Below, in pieces: positions 43,198-56,935 of a DNA stretch of 64,000 bases. The DNA comes from Coffea arabica (Eukaryota > Streptophyta > Magnoliopsida > Gentianales > Rubiaceae): NCBI RefSeq assembly GCF_036785885.1, contig NC_092312.1:24446001-24510000 (forward strand), given 5' to 3'. Under the pieces are notes generated by a model. The model ran no database searches, was not told where the DNA came from, and worked only from the letters and a program-made list of their open reading frames with translations. The translations under genes were made by a program, and so were the position numbers. Position 1 is the first letter of the stretch; every line of letters starts with the position of its first letter.

Positions 43198-46100
43198 TAC
43201 ATTTTATCTGATGTTTTTGGAGCCTTGGAAATTCTGATCTGCAACTCGCTAACATTTCTCCTGGTTTTAGTCAATGTCTTGCACATTTCTTTCTTCAATA
43301 TCTTACATATTCAATTCTAAAACCAAGGTTGCAGGTGATTGTACATACTTTGATTGCAAGCAGTTGCCACTGATCTTGGAAAATGAGATTGTGAGCAGTG
43401 TTCCGATTGGCTTACCTCTTTCAAACTGTGATGTGGTGCTCATTGGGGAAAATGCACCAAAATATGGAGAAATTTACATTCGTGGACTGTGTAATGGTGT
43501 TGGATACTTTGATCATCTTTCCATTACTCCATTTGGCCCTGCAAAATTGCAACAAACTTCTTTTATTAATCATACCTCCAGGGATCCAAGACTACAGGGT
43601 TACTTCAAAACTGGTGATCTTGCAAGACAACTTCAAAGTGGTGATTTTATTTTTATCGGAAGGGAAGACCGCACCATAAAATTCAATGGGCAGCGGATTG
43701 CTTTAGAAGAGATAGAGAACACATTGAGGGAACATCCGCATATAGTTGATGCAGCAGTAACTTGCCTAAAAAAGCACGGAGAAATCTCAAGTATTGAAGC
43801 TTATTTGGTGCCAAAGAAAGTGCAAGACTGCAATGAAAACTTTAAATCTTCAATTAGGAGTTGGATGGTCAAGAAACTTCCACAAGCACTGATTCCTAGT
43901 CGTATCTTCTTTAGTGAATCATTTCCTACTACTTCCTCGGGGAAAGTGGATTATAATATGTTGGATGATTCCTCAAGTTCAAGGGCACATGGTCGGAGTT
44001 ATGTTGGAGAAATTTGGGATAATGATGACTTGAAATTTATACAAAAGGTTCTTGATAAGTATTCATGATTTAAGTGTTTTTCCTTGCTTTTTTATTTTTT
44101 TCTTCTTTGTGATGTTTGTCCAAACTGAACTCTCATTCTGCATAATTAGCATTAGCATTTGGTACTTCTTCAGTTTTATTATAATTTTTCCCTTTTCAAA
44201 TTATTGTGCCAATTGCAGGATATTCTGGTGATCTGGTAAATCTGAATTAATAAGTAGGAAAACTTGTGTATGTCTTTGCATGCTTTGCTTACATTTGAAT
44301 AGAGTAGATTGGAGTGATTGTGAACTTTAGTATTGTTTTTTATGACCAAAACATGTGAGAACTGTTAGCTTGTGCTAACTTATAACTCTGCTAGCTGGTA
44401 ATTTTTTATCTTGACATTGCCAACCAGTTTGACATCTCTCTTCTTTCTTTCACTCTAATCAAGACTAGTTCTAACTAACATATGGTAAGTATTAGTACAA
44501 GCACTGGATCATCAAACTTTTGGTACTTATTTTATCAATCATGTCTTTGAAGAGCTGGCTGTACTTATTTTGTTCTAAATTTTTTTTTAAAAATTTTACT
44601 TGTAAACATATACACACACACAAATGCATACTTATACAGTGCTTCCTTAGGTTCATAGCTGTGGCATCTGTTAGTATCGCATTTTTTAATTTTGCAGATT
44701 TGCCTTGTATAATGGATAACCTTCCATTCTTGTCTTTTTTTGATTAAAGAAGGTAATACCAAATGAAATGACACATTAGAAATACACAAAGATGAATTGA
44801 TACAATATAAAAAGTGGCTAATTGAAGTATAGAGTAGCTTGTGAACATTCGAACAGAAAACTAGAGAGCTAAAGGAATGAAAAACAATAGTTCATGTTAC
44901 TTTAAAAAGCAGCTGATGTATCTCTTCTGATGACTTATAAATTTGTTCTCAGAATGGTCTTTTTTCAAAATAGAGGGTGGTGAAGAGCTAAAAGGGTTGA
45001 TTATTTTATTTCTAATAAACTTCTTTTACTGCCTGTGTCGAAGTGTAAATCTGATGCTACAGTTTGGTAACATGCTTTTATTTAATTGAGAAATCTACCC
45101 ATGGATATATCACTGTCCAAATGTGGGGTATGCTGTGTATATACGGAAGTGCATTTCTTGCATAAAAAATTTAACATTTTTTATCTGCTTCCTAAGTTGA
45201 AATGCTCCAAACTTGATATGCCATTTGGTGGGCCTGTGGGACGTATTTTCTGATATGCACCTTTATAGAAATGTTTTACCATTAAAGATTTCGTTTTTTT
45301 TTTTTACTATTAAAGAGAGATCCATTTTGGTTTTTTTAAATTTTTTAGTTCATAATTAGATTGTACTAGAGCTAGTAAGTAAGCTAGTATTATTTCCTCA
45401 GGAAAGTATTTCTGACCAATATGTTTGGCTCCAATTAAGCAGGTTTTCAGTGAAGCTTTGATGGTTGACAACATCTCCATTCATGATAATTTTTTTCATA
45501 GTGGTGGTAATTCGGTGTCTGCAGCATATGTTGCTTACAACTTAGGAATCAACATGAAATTACTGTATGCTTTTCCAACCCCATTGAAGCTTCAAATGGC
45601 TCTTGAGAGGAAGATAGGTTCTTCCCATTATGACTCAAGAAATGAGGATAATGTGAATGTGGATTCAGGAGTAACGGATGAAATATTGCTCCCAGCGTAT
45701 TCCAAAACTGGCAGTCCTCATGGAATTAAGCCACGTAGAAGAATGTTTGGAGCAGTTGACAATTCAAATACAGAACATCCTACTAAATTATTGAAAAAAG
45801 ATTCAAGTTTGTGCATCATTCCAAAGGATGGTAATCTGAAAGATAATGGCTTCTGGAGTTCTCATTCATTTAATGCAGCATGTTCTGTCAGCCGTTGCAA
45901 CAAAATAATGTACTGTAATGGTGGGCATAATAATTTATGTCACACAATCTCCTCTCAGCAAATTTCAAGAGAAAGAAAAGGTTCTGTGCAAGAATTATGG
46001 AAAGTGAATATGGAGTCTTGTGTTGATGCATCTCCACTCATTGTATGTAAAGGGAGTGAAGTCTACCTTTTTGTTGGATCTCACGCTAAGAAATTTGTTT

Positions 46101-49100
46101 GTGTGGATGCCAGAAGGTATGGAAGATTTCGTAGCTCTTACATATCAAATCATCCTTGTGGATTTTTCAAATAGTATGTTTTGCATTGACACACCCTATG
46201 GCATGCTTCCCTATTAGGATGTTTGATTGCATTTGTAGATTTTATGTACGAGTTTGGGATTGAGAGTTTGTAAGTTGTTTTTAAGTAGTTATGGCCTACC
46301 TTAGAATTGTTCAGACCGCAAAGGAAATGTGTACAACAGTTGAGCAGCATAACCTGGAGGTGTACTTATGTTTTGTGATCACACTGCATATCGATTCTAA
46401 GCTAGGTTTCTGAAAAAACAAGTTCATTGGTCATAATATTACATGTTTGATAAAAAGATCTTGTCAGTTTCTAGTCAATGTGGCATGAAAAAAACGGTTA
46501 ATTGGAGAACTCAATCATAAATAAAAGTACCATAATAGCTTTTTCTGGTATTGTTGCATATTTTTCTGCTGAAATAGTACATTCGTTTCATTTCTTCTCT
46601 GTCATGGACATAGTTATACTATGTTTTCCTTGTGATGCAAAATTAACAATTTAAGAGCATGCTTTTCACTTTTTCCTTTTGACATTGTAATATGTAATGG
46701 ATCAAGAATTGATGCTCTCCATGAATTGCTTGCCTGTTCTATTTGTTTGAGTGAGAGAATGCTGCTTTTAGGCACACTATTTTCATTATATTGTTTTACT
46801 CCTAATTTACTAACTGCCTTTTAATTGATGCAGCGGCTTTGTGTTATGGGAGGTCAGACTTGAAGGAAGAATAGAAAGTTCGGCTGCAGTTTTGGATGAC
46901 TTTTCACAGGTTATGTCTTGCTCTCAACTGTGTTTCTTTTAGTATTTTTGCTCTGAGAAAATTTGTTTTGTAGGTTGTAGTTGGATGCTATCAAGGAAAC
47001 ATCTATTTTCTGCATCTGTCGGATGGCAGCATCTGTTGGAGGTTTCAAACTGGTGGTGAGGTATGATTGTTGTAATCATTTTCTCTGTTCTTATACAATT
47101 GCACATGCTTGAACTACATTTGGTTAATCTTCTCGTTGCTTTTTGTTTGTTATTGTGCTTGAGGGTTGCATGGAACATTAGGGGTCCATTATAAGATGAA
47201 TGGAAAAGTGAAAGGCTTACTTGGATCTCAGTAATTCAAAGCCTAAAGAGCATTGTGTGTAATTTAAAAGTGCAAGTACTCCTTTCATACATCAACTGAA
47301 GTGCATTCCAATTCTAAAGCTACAATAAATGCTTACCTGTTGCTTTTTGGACCATTCCTTCTCTCTTGATTTGTTACTGGCTGATTATGTAGATGTATGT
47401 TTTCACCATGTGTCCTTATTTGTGATGTTAAGTTCATAACAAGCTACTTTCCTCACTGTTGTTACTGCCTGCCCTTTATCTTTCCTGTTTGCTTTCTGAT
47501 TGTTGTACCCATTGCCCTTTCCACTTCTTCCTTCTCCTTGTAGTCTCAATCCCGTGGGTGCTTATTTTTTTATTTTTTATTTTTTTTACTGATTCCAGTC
47601 TGCACCAGCTCCCACTGATTTTCCCATTGTTTTCCTTCCTCTCTTCTCACAATTCCAGCCTATTCCCAGTAATGAAAATAAGATTTTTCCCATTGTCTTT
47701 AAAAAAGTCTTTTAGACAATGTTTTGAGGAGACAATCCACCTCTGAAAGACCTAAAAAAAAAATCAAAAGGGAGAGTACAGCAAGTCTCAATTCAGGAAA
47801 TGTTGAAGCAATAAAATTTTTTCTAAATCTCTGTGGACAAAAGGGTACCTTTATTAGCAAATGCATAGCTTATGCCGTCTTATAAACATGTAGAAAGTGG
47901 CAATAAAAATGAAAATTAATGTCGATTTATTTGTAAAACAGGTGACCAATCATTGTTTACATTGTTTGGTGACTTCAAATTTGTAATCTCTAATCTAGAA
48001 AAGATACAAATGTTTTAAATGGGACTGACTAATTATACTTTTGGATACTTTCCAGCCTGAGTCCTAGACTTGAAAGATCTTGTCAATGTTACTCTGGCAA
48101 ATGCTAAAAGTATGTTGCAATAGATTAAGGACCACTGAATTGGACATGGTGTTGGTAAACAATAAGTTGCTTGTTGCATTTGTATTTTTACAAATTCACT
48201 TGCAAATAAACTCTGGTGCATAACTCTTTTATTTGCTAAATGAAAGCATATTAACTCCCTCTCTGTAGATGATATTATATGTTGATGAAGAAGTTCATTA
48301 CCTCAATTGATTTCTAAACCTGAACTATCAGTTTCTTAGTTATTTGTGTTCATTCATGAGGTGTTTATAGCAAGTTTTGGAACTTGCTTAGTTCCATCAT
48401 AAGTATTTATCCTTCATCTTAACCATGATTTTAAGATCCAAAAATTACAGTATGAACTTTGATAGTGTATTAACAATTTGCAAAACAGATTCTTGTTTTC
48501 TTTTCTTTTTTTTGAAAAGCAAAAAACTATTCTTTCCTTGTGAGGTTGAACATTTATGTCCTGATGTTGGTACTGTAGTTTTGTTATCAGTTGAGAAGGT
48601 TGGTTGTGAAATTTAACTAATGAGAAAGTGAAATATTTGTGTTATAGCAAGTGCTGTTAAAATTCCCCTGATCTGTACTTGAATCACATTGGAATATGCA
48701 AGTTGTGCTCGGTTAGCCTTGTGCAAAACCTATACAAACTGTTTTCCATGAGTAGCTAGCACCTTGTTTTCTGATAGTAATGTCCAAGTCACACTTGGTT
48801 AGCCTTGAGCAATACAAACTGTTTTCCATGAGTAGCTAGTGCCTTCTTTTCTGATAGGTCCCTACTTATGGAATTATGTACTTGGTTTTCTTGGGTGAAA
48901 TCTTTATTCAGATATGCTTGAGTGTATTTTGGCATATAAAGAGGCTTAGATTTGCCTTATTTCAGTGATAATTAAATAGCATTTTAAATGTTATGGATAA
49001 TTACCGATGGTAAATCATCATATCCAAAATTTCAACTATTAATGCATGTACTTTATTATTTAGTTTCCCTTTCCAGAATAGCTTCAAACTGGGTAAAAAC

Positions 49101-52100
49101 TACATCAGCTTTACCTGTTTTTCCTTTGTTATATGAAGGTTAAATCTCAACCAGTGGTGGATAAGCTGAGGCACTTGGTCTGGTAATGTTTTATTTTGTG
49201 CTTCTTCTTTCTTTCTTTAGAGGGAGTATAGTTTTCCATAATTCATTATACTTTAGGAAACTTTATTCTTCTCAATGCTTGCATGTATGCATGATTTTGT
49301 TCAAGCATATAGAGTCAAGGGACCCTTGGATGCATTTCCTCGAAGTGCACCACTCCAAAAAAAAAAAGGAATGGTTTTTGGGTTGTAATTGATGGTTTTT
49401 GAGAAAAACTGTCAATTTCATTGAAAAGATTTTAAAAAGGAAGAAAGACAGGAAAGGTGTTTGCTGGAGTTCTTAGTTTACAGCCATGTGTTAAACATTT
49501 CGGATTTTGGGAACTTTTAATTTATTTCAGAGATTCTTCCGACAAGCAAAAGGAATGAGTGATATGTGGACAATGGAAAAGATACTAATGTCCTTAAAAT
49601 TCTTGTAATATTTAGGTCTAGTGCTTGATAGCAGAATATAATCATCACAGCCTTAAGTTCATTGAATGTTTTGGAAGCAGTTAATTGGCTCCAATTTTTT
49701 ACATTTCCTTCAGTTAGTCATCTTTATTTCCTGGTTATTTGAGGTTCAGTCAGGGTTGGTGGGTTCCCTTGTTTATTGCTGGCAATCTGTAATGTCAGGT
49801 TTGTAGCCTTATGAGCCAATAGAATAATTTTCAGCTATTATTCCCCATTTTAGCCACCCACAATCTGCCAAAGGGAACTTGGAACCTAAGCTTTTCTATA
49901 TGGACTGGTTTTTAGAATAATTACTGGAGCAATGTTTGTGTTGTGATGTATGTGGGATAAAAAGGTGAGTGGAAAACATGTTTGCGATGCAAGTAAAAAA
50001 AGTTTTTCCAAATAATAATAAAATTAACCAGGCACACTTCACTGGCAGCTTCTCTCTACATATAATCCAAATTTTAATGCATTTTGGCAATCTTCTCTGC
50101 AGGTGTGGATCATATGACCACAATCTGTATGGACTTGATTATAAAGGCTATTCTTGTAGTTACAAACTTTATTGCGGGGGGAGTATATTTGGTGCACCTG
50201 CTCTTGATGAGGTTTGTCATCCATTATTTAATCTTAATTTCCTTTCTTTTTTCCTCGTGTGTACCGTTAAGTTGCAGTTATTTTTCCTTTAAGTAGAAGT
50301 GGCTAATTGTGGAGGAGTTTAGTGCTTTGTCTCTTTGACTGGTTGACTTTCACTTCGTAGACCCATCTTGTAAACATTGTTGTCAATAGGAAATTTAATA
50401 GGTGGTTTGGTTTTCAGAAACTTCTTTGGGAAATTTAATTGTCAGTATGAAGATGTTAATTTGAAGAAACGTAAAGGTACTTATGACTTTGAATACTGTT
50501 AGCCACCGCATTATGATTTCTAGTTGGTAATGGCAGTTCAAAGGAAGCTGACTTTTGGTAAGTGGCTCAACTTTAACCCCTGCTGCCGGAGGTAGTTTAT
50601 AATTTTGAAAAACGATGAAAGCGTGATTTGATAAATTCCATTAAAGCTGTTACTATCTGGGTAAAGCTTCAGGATTTTAAATGTTATAATAGAATTCCAT
50701 TTTCTGATTTACATAAAATGCCTTTCTTATATAAGTGAAAATTTAGTTTACAAGAATATAATTGGAATTCAAAGGCTATATGAGACCTTATTCTAACTAC
50801 TTGCTCCCCTCTTTCAGCATACAATTTTTTTAGGGTTTTTCTCTTTATCCAATTGGCATACGTCTGCTTATGCTTTTTAATGTGCAATTTTTTTTAATGG
50901 ATCTATGCAAAAATAACCACTTAACTCTAAAGAAGCTTCTTTTCCTCTTAATTCTCTATGGCTTTTTGGTGTACATGCTGTTATCATTTGTAGTATCCTC
51001 TACCACTATACTCTGCATTACTGATAACTTGCATCCAAATTTGACAATTCCAAATTTTTAGATGCGTGAGAAGCTCTTTGTGGCATCTACTAGTGGGATA
51101 CTGACTGCATATTCCTTAAAGGTATTAGATCTGCAACTCTTAACTTCTGTTGAATTTGGTGTTTACACCATTGATGTCAGATTAAATGAAGGATGTTCTT
51201 TATGCAAGTTTCTGAACTGTGTAAGAAGGCGAGATAGATGTCTGTTTTGGGCACAAAACCCATGTGGCAATTAGACTATTCTGATGTTAAATTTTGGCAC
51301 TCTGTATTTGTTTTGGTTCAAATATGCCAATGACTTTTTAAAGTCTATGGGTCTGGTTCCTTCTCTAGTTTCAGATGTGAAATCCAGGATCTTCCATTGA
51401 TTTTGGAATATAACAAGTTTTTGCTGAAAAGAACAATCCATTTTTCTTCTCTCTTCTTCTTGTCCTTTTTGTTTTGTTTCATTTCATATTCATAGAATTA
51501 CAGCCCACTGAATACCAGTCATGCTACTGCTTTGATTACAGCAACTTCCTCAGAAACCACCATGCTGCTGCGGTCCTTGCTCCCATTCCCTTTCTGCCAT
51601 CGCCATAAAACTGACAATGCCCCTCTGTCTCCCTTGGCCTCCTATGCAGACATTGTAGCTGTCCTCCCTGATCCTCAGTGCACCTCAGATGGGGTTATTG
51701 TTAGTTTTTGGGACCTTAGATTTAGTTTTCTTTTTCATGCTGCATGTTAGAAACAAGTGTACATATGCGGTACTCTGAGATAATTAAGTTCCTTATGATA
51801 TGAGTATTGTTCTTGGCTGCCCATCTTTTTTCATCTGCTGGGAATCTATCTGGGATTAAGCTATGTTTTCATGCAGGATTTATCATGCAGTAAATCATGG
51901 ATCCAGGACTTAGAAGCACCTGTATTTGGATCTGTTTTAATCAATTTTAACAATGGAAATGGTATGTTAGAATTACTTATTACCAACCTTGTTGCTTCCT
52001 ACTTCATTAGTATATGTGTGCCATTTCTGGGGAAAAAAATGCTGGTGGGATGTTTGCATGGATATTGTGTAGATTTATTTCTCTCAGGCACTTCAAATTT

Positions 52101-55100
52101 CTGTATTGTATTCAGAGTCTAAAATCTTGTACCCACAGACTTCACAAAATTAATACATCTGGGTGGTCAAGAGCCACTTTCATATAACCCCGTCGTTGTC
52201 TTCCAGTTATTTGCTGCTTGGTTGATGGCAATATTGTTTCATTGGATGCTGATGGATCCATTCTTTGGAAGGTATGGCTACATGTCTCAGTTAATGGACC
52301 TATTAAATCACCTATTTGTGTTAAATTCCAATTGCTGGATACGTATCTTAGTGCTCTACTATTAATTGATTCTCAGGAGAGATTACATACCACTCAGGGT
52401 TAATTAGGCTCAGATCCTCTGAGAGATGTCTGGATTACCAATAGGTTTTCTGATATGTTGGAAACTACACTAGCATCCTTGGGAAGAGAAATAAATATAT
52501 AGGTTCATCATTGAAACCCCTTCAGAATATACATTCAGGGCTACGAAATTATTTGAAGAAATAAACAGATATACAAGTACACCCGAGAATCAGAAATAGG
52601 AAAAGGACAATAGTTATGTAGGTTTTTGTTCCTTGTCTTTAATTAGGAGTGCAATTGTCGCCCATTCAAATTCTTCCTTCCCATCCTTTCTGGGGTGCAA
52701 AATGGAAGGTACATGGTAACTACACCTCAAGAGTACCCCTCCTATGAGACACAGATTTTAACAAACGTAATAAACGGAAATGTACAGTAAATAGAAATGC
52801 CAAACCATTGAGAATTTCCTTTTTCCTCCACCCACTTATCCCTACCTCCTTGGAACAACCCATTTTGCCAGCCACCGTGGGCCTCTCCCTTCCTGTCCTA
52901 TTTGCCCCTGCCATTGCTGTAACACAGTGTCCCTTTCCTTCACTGTGCTTCCTAACCATTGGAACTCCAATGCAGTTACCACCTCCACTTCCTCTCTACT
53001 TAAAACCCTCCATGTTATCTTCCTTCTGCCACTATTCCTCCAACCAGCCCACCTTCTTCCTTGAACAAACTGCCGCTGTCCTCAATACCACCTCAATCTA
53101 ACTAAGAAATCATTAGCCCCAGCCATAAATTCCCTTTCTCCAAACGTTTGTTGTAGCAGCCACCTTCCCTGCTACCAATCCAACCAACTTTTCTTTCCAC
53201 GTCGTGCCTCTGATTCTGGTATTATTGCTCAAAAGATCCGTTTTCCATACCATAGCAACGTCAACATTTCAGATCCAGCCCATATGCTTGTGCATTTCCT
53301 GTGGAATGAGTGAACAAATTTGTTTGTGCAGTTGTGACTTTGTACCCATGTACCTTTTCTCATCTGAGAGTGACTCTGTGTTCTGTCTGCATGTGAGGGT
53401 GCTGATAGTGTTTCTGAGGTATGTGTATCAGCAACTGCTGTATCTATCTAGAATGCAGTTATCAAATGAGAATAAAAGGTTTGGTGGACGAGGACAGATG
53501 GTGCTGTACCAAAATCAGTAGGAGGTGGCCTGATGGAGGACCCTTTTTTTTGGGGTTTTAAGATTTTAATTTTTTAGCAATGTGCTAATGGCATCTTCTA
53601 GAACTTGCATGTTAGCACTTTGTCAATTAACAGATGTTACAAGAATAATGAGACAAGGGGAATACCCCTTGTGAGGCGTGGAGAGTCATTAATTGTTGGT
53701 TAACTTGCAGTGAAAAGGCTGAAACAAGATCCTGTACTTCATTTTGGCTTTGTTCCCTGGATATTGACTCTTAAAGCTCATTCCATTTGTTTCTATCTCA
53801 GGCACTTTGTGGTGGGCCAATATTTGCTGGACCATGCATATCTGAGACACTGCCCTCCCAGGTAAAATTTCTAAAATAAATGATTCTCCTATCTCTCAGC
53901 AATGAAATGGATTCGAACTTATGAGAAACAGCTAGAGCTATTACCGACACTTCTTAGAAGATAAATATTTTGATGGACAAAATATTGGAATGGATGGAGA
54001 AAAAATAGTAGATGGATTAGGGTTAGCCCTCTGTTAGGATCATTTGACTTGTTGGAGCTAGAGTAGTTATCACCTCTAATATATGGTAGCCTGAAGCGTG
54101 GTTATTAACTAGATAATGTTTTAGTTGTTGCTTGCTTGTTGATTACAATAGATGAAAAACCAGAATCATCCCAAAAGAATATAAATCGTCAATGTACTAG
54201 CTCATTCTATGGGCACTTTCGAGATGTGAATTTGTTCTAAAATTGCAGGATACCATATGTAGTGTGTAAAAATTAAAGCATTTATGTGCTGCAAAGACAA
54301 GTGTCATGAATATATCAATATGCTTTGTCATTACTAATTAGACTCTGAATTGACTTTTGTGACCATTAGTGTTTGTATATACACGTACAATAGCTGAAGT
54401 GAAACCAATGGTTATGAAAATATGCCACTAATTGTACTTTTATTCAAGTATGCCTGTCTTGCTGATTACTTTAGCAGTACGGTCAAAGAACGAAAAGGTC
54501 TACCACTTATTTTTGATACTTGAAACCTAATGCTTTTGAAGATTGAACTCGCTGAGATGAGTTTCATTTCTTGCACAGGTACTTGTATGCTCTAGAGATG
54601 GAAGCATCTATTCTTTCAAACTGGTAAGGCTTATTATTTTTCCGTACTCGTGGGATTTGGTTTCCTGAATATTGGCTAAATCACTTAGATGAGGACACGT
54701 CATGTCTCATTCACAAGTTGAAATCCATTTGATCTGCTTACGCATGTGTCACTTGGAAGTGTATGACCATTGTGTAGGATTGTGTGTTTAAATTCAATAA
54801 AAAATAGGATTGATTTCCTTCCATGATATAGATGCATGTGATACAATTAGTTCTCTTACTGTTCCAAATTGGATTCATTTATCATGAAACTTTTGAATGT
54901 AACTGACATGCTGAAGGTCCAAGGAGGTGACTGCATGGGGTAAATGGGTGATTGTAGCGGGATCTCTTTTGTCTGATTATGAGACAGTCAATTTTCACCC
55001 AAGCTTAATTGTTCACAGAAAATCTTTTCATTCCAGGAAAATGGAGATTTACTTTGGCAACAAGCTCTTGGATATCCAATCACTTCGTCAGCGTATATAG

Positions 55101-55476
55101 ATGAGAACTTAGAGCTAACTTCTGATGCCTCCCATCTGGCTGATAGGTAACTAATCATAATTCTGGTTGACTGGCCACATAAATCTCAAATATGAATTGG
55201 CTCAGACAAAAAGTGTCCCTTGTAACTTTCAGGTTAGTCTGCGTCTGCACCAGTTCTGGAAGTATCAGTGTCCTCCGCATCAACTTAGATGCCGCAGGAG
55301 GAGCGAGTCAACTACCAGAGAATGACATGGTTCAAGAAATTGCTAGATTGGAGCTTGGAGGAGATATTTTCTCCTCCCCTGTGATGATTGGTGGCAAGAT
55401 ATTTGTTGGCTGCCGGGATGATTATGTGTACTGTCTCGAATTTGAAGCCGACCGCGAAGCCAATTTGTCAGTGTAA
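39438..55476 (+). CDS. AAE19: Acyl-activating enzyme 19 / AASDH-like: adenylation, carrier and PQQ-repeat domains
   Basis: Seventeen exons with consistent GT-AG borders and phases: 39438-39834, 40329-40832, 40988-41184, 42086-42289, 43328-44047, 45443-46116, 46834-46909, 46974-47060, 49139-49182, 50103-50211, 51062-51121, 51877-51961, 52207-52271, 53802-53861, 54579-54623, 55037-55146, 55233-55476 (1226 residues). The adenylation domain shows [11 protein letters not shown] at 284-294, YGSTE at 430-434, then [22 protein letters not shown] and TSSGKVDY. A carrier domain follows with [10 protein letters not shown], Ser698 being the phosphopantetheine site. The C-terminal ~350 residues are beta-propeller-like PQQ repeats ([43 protein letters not shown]). 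This is the architecture of human AASDH/ACSF4 and plant AAE19: activation of an acyl or beta-amino acid as adenylate and loading on its own carrier. The physiological substrate is unknown. The N-terminus carries a run of ten prolines from a CCA repeat. Confidence 0.92.
39453..39483 (+). repeat. (CCA)n microsatellite in the AAE19 first exon
   Basis: A CCA trinucleotide run encodes consecutive prolines from residue 6. Repeat length is likely to vary between individuals. Confidence 0.9.
51500..51720. other. C-rich island inside AAE19 intron 11
   Basis: A pyrimidine-rich block (CTGCTGCGGTCCTTGCTCCC, CCCTTGGCCTCCTATGCAGA) that differs from the AT-rich intron around it. No domain was recognised. 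It is probably an old inserted fragment. Confidence 0.3.
52690..53300. other. C-rich insertion-like block in AAE19 intron 13
   Basis: Composition changes sharply from AT-rich to C-rich between about 52720 and 53290, with many CC/TTCC words and no sustained frame. This looks like a foreign repeat fragment in the intron, but I found no terminal repeats or target duplication and cannot name the family. Confidence 0.35.
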
Positions 55477-56249
55477 ATGACAATTTGGTCTTTTTTTCAA
55501 AAAAAAAAAAAAAAAAAAACGATTTGGTCTTTTGATTAATTAATCTGTCGTCCTCATCCCACATGCGTTTTGCCAAGAAAAGATGGACCTAAAGCACGGC
55601 CATATAATCTTTTAGGACAAAAATTAGGTTGGCTGAGCTTATGACATCTTCTGCCTGAAAAAGATTAGATTAAGTTTTGCTATTACATCAAATTAAGCTT
55701 CGTCGAAGCAGCTCTTCTTTCTTGCCCCTGAAATTGTATTGACATTTTATAGACCTGTATTCAATGTTGAACTAATTTGGCCCGTCAAATGGTAGATTCA
55801 TCTCGCTTAAGAACAAACAAGAAAATAGGAAAGAAACAGAAACAAGAGAGAGAGAGAGAGAGTTGCGCAACACAGAAAGCAGCCATGGGGATTTCAATGT
55901 AACAGTTTATAAAATGCTTTACGTATAATTTCGGCAAGGTCCAACTCTCGAGGGGGGAAAGGAAAGGGAGAGGAAGAAGAACAAATTACTGACTAGTGTT
56001 TCATATAATTATAATTTCTCAGTGTTTTCATGGAGGACCACGTTTAAATGTAGTTAGCATCATCCACCATTGTAGGGAATAGTTTCTCAAGAGCGTAACT
56101 ATCAAACTAGACTTTTCAAGGTGAAAATTCTTTCGAATCCGCTATCAACTCAAGCAATGTATATAGCCACAAATAATTTCCCTAACCATTATTTTATTTC
56201 CAAGAAGATCTACTTAACTTTCACATAAATTAGTACCAACTAATAATAA
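55477..56249. other. AAE19 3' flank
   Basis: Holds the AAE19 3' UTR, an A run at 55499-55519 and a short GA microsatellite (about 55843-55862). No gene. Confidence 0.5.
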
Positions 56250-56935
56250 GCTTTGGAACAGGTAGCGTGCGGGCGAGAACTCGGTAAGGTCGAACTATGA
56301 CCCTGGAAGCACAACAAAGATGAGAGCAGCAGAGGAAAGCGGGGCTTCTCCTCTGGTTTAACTCCGATGCTTGTGAGGAGTTGGATATTTATACCAGGTG
56401 GGGAGTTACTGTTCATAGGGATGTCTGCTTATAGATTAATCTTGTAAAACACTTCTATGATTTGGTGTCATTTATTGTTCTACCGTGCCAGATTGGATCA
56501 AGTCACATTCATGTCGGTTTGACCGCTTCAGATCCACGTCCACCTCGAGTGGTTCCTCTTCGACCTGCATTCCAAACTCTTTGGGCTATGGATGCAGGGC
56601 TGGAGCGGTTGTCAGAACAATCGCTCCGGAAGGTGTAACACCATTTGTACATGGTGTAACATCATCTGACAACCGCTCCGGAAGGTGTAACACCATTTGT
56701 ACATGGTGTAATATCATCTGTACAAGGTGTAACAATAGAACAACAGCGAGTAACATTAGAACAACATTTTTGTGGATCCCACACGGCGTGAAAATGGAAT
56801 TACAAGACGTGATCTGAGCCGCACAAATTTTTGAGGTCTCATCTAGGCCGTGAACTACCTGGGACGGTCTGACAACCGTCCAGGCCCCTCGTCCGCGGGC
56901 TATGAGCTGAGGTCGCAGCTCGGACCCCATTGTTG
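56250..56935. repeat. GC-rich repeat-like segment with internal 52-bp duplication
   Basis: Richer in G and C than either side. It carries a 52-bp direct duplication (56617-56668 and 56669-56720, around CGCTCCGGAAGGTGTAACAC) followed by a third partial ACAAGGTGTAAC. It also has a hairpin (GGAGCGGTTGT / ACAATCGCTCC, 56602-56627) and a CCGTCCCAGG-like paired stretch near 56860. No terminal repeats or family were recognised; a fragment of a mobile element is the best guess. Confidence 0.5.

Noticed and set aside
42420-43270. Possible missing AAE19 exon in intron 4
   Set aside because: Exon 4 ends in YGSTE at phase 0 and exon 5 resumes with [10 protein letters not shown], which is continuous in the family; nothing is missing.
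44048-45442. End of a first gene at 44068 with a separate gene starting at 45425
   Set aside because: The frame stop at 44068 lies just beyond a GT donor at 44048; joining at phase 0 to 45443 restores the adenylation-carrier linker, so it is one gene.
55343-55576. Minus-strand 77-codon frame
   Set aside because: Antisense to the last AAE19 exon and an A run; no independent support.
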